Assembly (NCBI GenBank): GCA_015489095.1
Contig: WFMN01000100.1
Span: forward strand, 1 to 12,490
Source of the DNA: Mariprofundaceae bacterium
GTDB taxonomy: Bacteria > Pseudomonadota > Zetaproteobacteria > Mariprofundales > J009
Length of the DNA stretch: 12,490 nt
Reading direction: 5' to 3'
The translations under genes were made by a program, and so were the position numbers. Positions 7,901-12,490 of this stretch are shown here, piece by piece. Numbering within the stretch: the first letter of the stretch is position 1; every line of letters starts with the position of its first letter. The notes beneath the pieces are model-generated. The model saw only the letters and a program-made list of their open reading frames with translations. It was not told the origin of the DNA and did not search any database.

Positions 7901-8036
7901 GGAATCCTCAAAGGTTCGGGAGTGGTGCGTTGCGCACGAAAGTCGAGCGAGGTTAATTGGTTGGGGGGTGATGTAAAGCGCCCGCATCCTTTATGGGGTG
8001 TTTTTTGACATCGCGCGGCCGTTTCCCAGCCTTGGC
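7901..8036. promoter_or_regulatory. Divergent intergenic region between mreB and mlaA
   Basis: This 136-nt gap must hold the leftward promoter of the mre operon and probably the rightward promoter of mlaA. On the minus strand a TTTACA (complement of 7972-7977) lies 16 nt from a weak TAACCT (complement of 7950-7955). It is only a poor sigma-70-like candidate. No convincing rightward promoter was found. No repeat or RNA gene is visible. Confidence 0.35.
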
Positions 8037-8801
8037 ATGATGCGTGGGAATGGACGAAGGCTAGGCGTGCGGCTGTTGATGGTGGCGTGGATGACGCTGC
8101 TGGCGGGCTGCGCCACGGTGGAAAACCATCACGATCCGCTGGAGAAGCTGAATCGCGTTACCGACGGCTTCAATACCGTGCTGGACAAGCTGACGCTGGC
8201 GCCGACCGCGCGCGGCTACGGCCAGGTGACACCGGGGCCGATCCGCACCATTGTCAGCAACTTTTTCGACAACAGCGTCTATATGAATGTGGTGTTGAAC
8301 GACTTCCTGCAGGGGAAGGCGGCGCAGGGCAGCGCCGATTTCGGCCGCTTTCTGATCAACAGCACGCTCGGTGTGGGCGGGCTGTTTGACCCGGCAAGCA
8401 GCATCGGGTTGACCAAGCACGATGAAGATTTCGGCCAGACGCTGGCCAAGTGGGGGGTTGGTCAAGGGGGGTATATTGTCTATCCTTTTTTCGGTCCCAA
8501 CTCCTACCGCAACACCCCCGACTTTATCACCGCCACCCTGACCGATGTGCTATTCTGGGTCTCGCTGTCGGCGGCGCCGGCGGTGACGGTTCCGCTCACC
8601 ATCCTCAAGGCGATCGACAAGCGCTACCGCCTGATTGCCGCCGCCAACCTTCGTGATGACATGGCGCTGGATCCCTATGTCTTTACCCGCGAGGCGTGGC
8701 GGCAACACCGCGAGTATCTGATCTACGACGGCAACCCGCCATCCGCCCAGTCATCCGGCGACGACTGGGAGCAAGATGACTGGGAGAACGACGGCGGTTA
8801 G
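8037..8801 (+). CDS. mlaA: MlaA (VacJ) outer-membrane lipoprotein
   Basis: This 254-residue lipoprotein has an N-terminal signal peptide ending in the lipobox LLAGC, with the lipidated cysteine at residue 25. The mature part carries MlaA family blocks such as DPLEKLNR, FNTVLDKL, NFFDN, FGRFLINSTLGVGGLFDPA, DFGQTLAKWG and PFFGPNSYRNTPD. MlaA sits in the outer membrane with a porin and removes misplaced phospholipids from the outer leaflet. It passes them to MlaC and the MlaFEDB transporter to keep lipid asymmetry. No mlaBCDEF genes are in view. The start is uncertain: ATGs at 8037 and 8040 give a standard signal peptide, while a GTG at 7998 would add 13 residues. None has a strong ribosome-binding site. 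The C-terminus is short and acidic (D/E/N-rich). Confidence 0.93.
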   Translation: MMRGNGRRLGVRLLMVAWMTLLAGCATVENHHDPLEKLNRVTDGFNTVLDKLTLAPTARGYGQVTPGPIRTIVSNFFDNSVYMNVVLNDFLQGKAAQGSADFGRFLINSTLGVGGLFDPASSIGLTKHDEDFGQTLAKWGVGQGGYIVYPFFGPNSYRNTPDFITATLTDVLFWVSLSAAPAVTVPLTILKAIDKRYRLIAAANLRDDMALDPYVFTREAWRQHREYLIYDGNPPSAQSSGDDWEQDDWENDGG

Positions 8802-8824
8802 CACCTTCCCTCCTTATTGTAGCG

Positions 8825-8852
8825 CTTGAACCTGTGCTGGTTTGCCCTTATG
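8825..8852 (+). promoter_or_regulatory. Sigma-32 (RpoH)-type heat-shock promoter of clpB
   Basis: CTTGAA at 8825-8830 matches the -35 box of sigma-32 promoters. After a 14-nt spacer, CCCTTATG at 8845-8852 is close to the -10 consensus CCCCATnT. It lies about 35 nt before the clpB start codon. ClpB is a core member of the RpoH regulon in E. coli, which supports the reading. A sigma-70 alternative (TTGAAC, then TATGAA after 17 nt) overlaps the same bases. Confidence 0.7.
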
Positions 8853-8886
8853 AATACAGGTAGAATCGTTTTCAAGGAGGTTTCCC

Positions 8887-11451
<2,565 letters not shown>

Positions 11452-11456
11452 CGGCC

Positions 11457-11522
11457 GGCGGCCTTCGCGGTCTGGAGACCGCTCCTACAGAGCCCGCTGT
11501 AGGAGGGGTCTCCGACCCCGAA
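11457..11522 (+). repeat. GTAGGAG multi-hairpin repeat, copy R1
   Basis: This 66-bp unit can fold into three adjacent stems. The left stem is GCGGTCT/AGACCGC (11467-11482), the central stem is CTCCTACAG/CTGTAGGAG (11482-11490 and 11497-11505, 6-nt loop), and the right stem is GGGGTC/GACCCC (11505-11519). It begins 6 nt after the clpB stop. It has no run of T, so it is not a standard intrinsic terminator, although the stems could slow RNA decay or polymerase. Copy R2 starts exactly 80 bp downstream. Confidence 0.9.
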
Positions 11523-11536
11523 CACGGGTTGACTCA

Positions 11537-11602
11537 GGCGGCCTTCGCGGTCTGGAGACCGCTCCTACGGGATCCGCTGTAGGAGGGGTCTCCGACCCCG
11601 AA
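11537..11602 (+). repeat. GTAGGAG multi-hairpin repeat, copy R2
   Basis: It is nearly identical to R1, differing only in the loop of the central hairpin (CTCCTAC, gggatccgct, GTAGGAG). A 14-nt spacer separates it from R1. It ends 28 nt before the start of the broken hicB gene. The bases after it (ATGGCGG) closely match those after R3 (ATGGCGA), which suggests that the repeat unit extends into the flank. Confidence 0.9.
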
Positions 11603-11630
11603 TGGCGGCTGGGCTGGAATGGAGGCGAGC

Positions 11631-12026
11631 ATGCGATACCCCGTAGTAATCCATCACGAGGAGGGTTGCGCCTATGGCGTGATCGTTCCCGATCTCCCCG
11701 GCTGTTTTTCCGCCGGTGAATCGGTGGACGACGCGATCAATTAGACGAAAGAGGCGATCGAATGCCATCTTGAGGGGTTGATCATCGAGGGTGAACCTGT
11801 GCCGACAGCGCGCGATATCAGCGCTCACGCCGCTAATCCAGACTACGCGGATGGTATCTGGGCGCTGGTGGATGTTGATCTTTCCCAGCTCGGCGACAGG
11901 GCGCGGCGTATCAACATCACCATGCCCGAACGGGTATTGGCGATGGTGGATCGCGCCGCGCGCGCTGCTGGTAAGAGCCGCAGCGGGTTTCTCGCCGATG
12001 CCGCGGTGAGGATGCTGGCGAACTGA
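11631..12026 (+). pseudogene. hicB: HicB-family antitoxin broken by an in-frame TAG
   Basis: GGAGG at 11621-11625 lies 5 nt before the ATG. The first 37 codons read MRYPVVIHHEEGCAYG, then VIVPDLPGCFSAGESVDDAIN, the typical HicB N-terminal fold. Codon 38 is TAG (11742-11744). The same frame then continues as TKEAIECHLEGLIIEGEPVP and ends in a ribbon-helix-helix DNA-binding domain, INITMPERVLAMVDRAARAAG (about 98-118), up to TGA at 12026. Without the TAG this would be a full-length antitoxin of about 131 residues. HicB normally neutralises the mRNA-cleaving toxin HicA and represses its own operon. No hicA reading frame is present on either side, where repeats R2 and R3 lie instead. The gene therefore looks like a decaying orphan, though a sequencing error at one base cannot be excluded. 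An ATG at 11778 could give an 82-residue fragment with only the DNA-binding part. Confidence 0.85.
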
Positions 12027-12053
12027 CCGCGTCGCGGTGAGTTCATGGTCTGC

Positions 12054-12131
12054 TCGCCATTCGCGGTCTGGAGACCGCTCCTACGGGGCTGTTCCCCCAC
12101 TGTAGGAGGGGTCTCCGACCCCGAATGGCGA
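12054..12131 (+). repeat. GTAGGAG multi-hairpin repeat, copy R3
   Basis: This copy has the same three-stem plan as R1 and R2, here enclosed by a perfect 10-bp outer inverted repeat, TCGCCATTCG (12054-12063) and CGAATGGCGA (12122-12131). The central hairpin is longer, with CTCCTAC and GTAGGAG flanking a GGGG/CCCC inner stem. It begins 28 nt after the hicB stop. It is in the same orientation as R1 and R2, so R2 and R3 form direct repeats about 520 bp apart around hicB. Confidence 0.9.
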
Positions 12132-12146
12132 TCCCGAACCGGACTA

Positions 12147-12174
12147 TTGACACGCCTCCCGTGGTTCATAGCTT
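12147..12174 (+). promoter_or_regulatory. Candidate promoter for the lipoprotein gene
   Basis: A perfect TTGACA (12147-12152) is followed after 16 nt by TAGCTT (12169-12174), a weak -10 box sharing three bases with TATAAT. The site lies about 70 nt before the start codon at 12245 and just after repeat R3. TTGACAC at 12147-12153 is mirrored by GTGTCAA at 12203-12209, which could be an operator but may be chance. Confidence 0.35.
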
Positions 12175-12232
12175 TGCCCCAAAGGGAGAAGGGCGTTGTG
12201 CGGTGTCAAGCGGCCGATCCTCTTCTGTTGAC

Positions 12233-12237
12233 AGGAG
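12233..12237 (+). promoter_or_regulatory. Ribosome-binding site that fixes the lipoprotein start
   Basis: AGGAG lies 7 nt before the tandem ATGs at 12245 and 12248. This is the best initiation signal in the region. It places translation in the frame that runs into the tetranucleotide tract and then stops at 12290, so it is central to the phase-variation argument. Confidence 0.8.
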
Positions 12238-12244
12238 TTTTGGC

Positions 12245-12490
12245 ATGATGTTTGCGACCAACCAACCAACCAACCAACCAACCAACCCATAACCCGCTAG
12301 CCAAAATCTTTCCCGCTTCGGCGGCGTGGCTGCCGCTCTGCGCCGGGGCGCTGCTGGTGGCTGGAGCCTTGACCTTCTCCGCCGGTTGCGGGGGCGGAGG
12401 CGGTGCTGCGGTGGGGGCAACCAAAAAGTTCTCGATGGTGACGCCGGTGGTCAGTCGGGGGGTTGTCGGCGATATCTACGGCAGTCCCGA
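12245..12490 (+). CDS. Phase-variable lipoprotein, 5' part, currently out of frame
   Basis: From the ATG at 12245 the current frame reads MMFATNQPTNQP and stops at TAA 12290-12292, just after the ACCA tract. Another frame (codons starting at 12249, 12252 and so on) stays open from the tract to the window end. It encodes KIFPASAAWLPL, a hydrophobic stretch LCAGALLVAGALTF, the lipobox SAGC, a glycine run and then AAVGATKKFSMV. That is a signal peptide and lipobox with a flexible glycine tether, as in surface lipoproteins. Losing one ACCA unit or gaining two joins the start to this frame, while gaining one leads to TAG at 12298-12300. The only in-frame alternative start now is a TTG at 12252, 14 nt from the ribosome-binding site. 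The product beyond the tether is not recognised, and the gene runs off the right edge. Confidence 0.75.
12257..12287 (+). repeat. Tetranucleotide tract (ACCA)7.75, probable phase switch
   Basis: Seven perfect ACCA units plus ACC lie four codons after the ATG at 12245. Four is not a multiple of three, so slippage by one unit shifts the frame. The tract translates as repeating TNQP in every frame, so any unit count gives a similar leader before the signal peptide. CCAA tracts of this kind at the 5' ends of Haemophilus influenzae hgp genes are established slipped-strand switches. Confidence 0.9.

Noticed and set aside
7901..7987. 29-residue N-terminal extension of mreB
   Set aside because: It shows no MreB similarity, and the internal ATG at 7900 has a ribosome-binding site and the expected membrane-binding N-terminus.
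11457..11522. Intrinsic terminator for clpB
   Set aside because: The stems are strong but no T-run follows any of them, so I list the element only as a repeat.
11457..11602. R1 and R2 as a CRISPR array
   Set aside because: There are only two units, each 66 bp and multi-palindromic with a 14-nt spacer, and further copies lie scattered elsewhere.
11778..12026. Separate small ribbon-helix-helix gene
   Set aside because: It is in the same frame as the hicB N-terminus and corresponds exactly to the rest of HicB after the TAG. No ribosome-binding site of its own is obvious.
12252..12254. TTG as the real start of the lipoprotein
   Set aside because: It is in frame, but 14 nt from the ribosome-binding site and preceded by two well-placed ATGs. 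It was kept only as an alternative.
12166..12424. Leftward frames with GWLVGWLVGW repeats
   Set aside because: They are the antisense reading of the ACCA tract and the lipoprotein signal peptide, with low-complexity ends and no family match.

Overview
The window looks like chromosomal DNA from a GC-rich Gram-negative bacterium of the phylum Pseudomonadota. It is probably a gammaproteobacterium or a close relative, but the genus cannot be fixed from the sequence. The case rests on a complete rod-shape gene set in the order mreB-mreC-mreD-mrdA-mrdB, an MlaA outer-membrane lipoprotein, a ClpB preceded by a sigma-32-like heat-shock promoter, and intergenic palindromic repeats built on a GTAGGAG core.

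Positions 1-7900 are read leftward. mreB, mreC, mreD, mrdA (PBP2), mrdB (RodA) and a CHASE2-domain adenylate/guanylate cyclase follow one another with gaps of 24 nt or less or with stop/start overlaps (ATGA, ATGA, TGATG), so they probably form one operon. MreB filaments, the MreC/MreD membrane scaffold, the RodA glycosyltransferase and the PBP2 transpeptidase together make the elongasome. The cyclase at the end is a sensor enzyme with a large periplasmic domain. A 154-nt gap full of repeats separates it from the start of nfo (endonuclease IV), which runs off the left edge.

Positions 7901-11451 are read rightward: mlaA, divergent from mreB, then clpB with its own heat-shock promoter.

Positions 11452-12490 are a small accessory region. 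It holds three well-preserved copies of a 66-78 bp multi-hairpin repeat, an orphan hicB-type antitoxin gene broken by an in-frame TAG, and the 5' end of a lipoprotein gene. That lipoprotein gene carries a (ACCA)n tetranucleotide tract directly after its start codon. As sequenced, the ATG with the good ribosome-binding site is out of frame with the lipoprotein, and stop codons sit just after the tract in both wrong frames. Loss of one repeat unit, or gain of two, would restore the frame. This is the layout of a phase-variable contingency locus caught in the OFF state, and it is the most notable feature here.

A second repeat family, built on CCGTCCGTGG plus a palindrome, occurs twice. One copy lies between the cyclase and nfo, apparently with a hairpin repeat nested in it. 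The other encodes most of an unusual C-terminal tail on PBP2.
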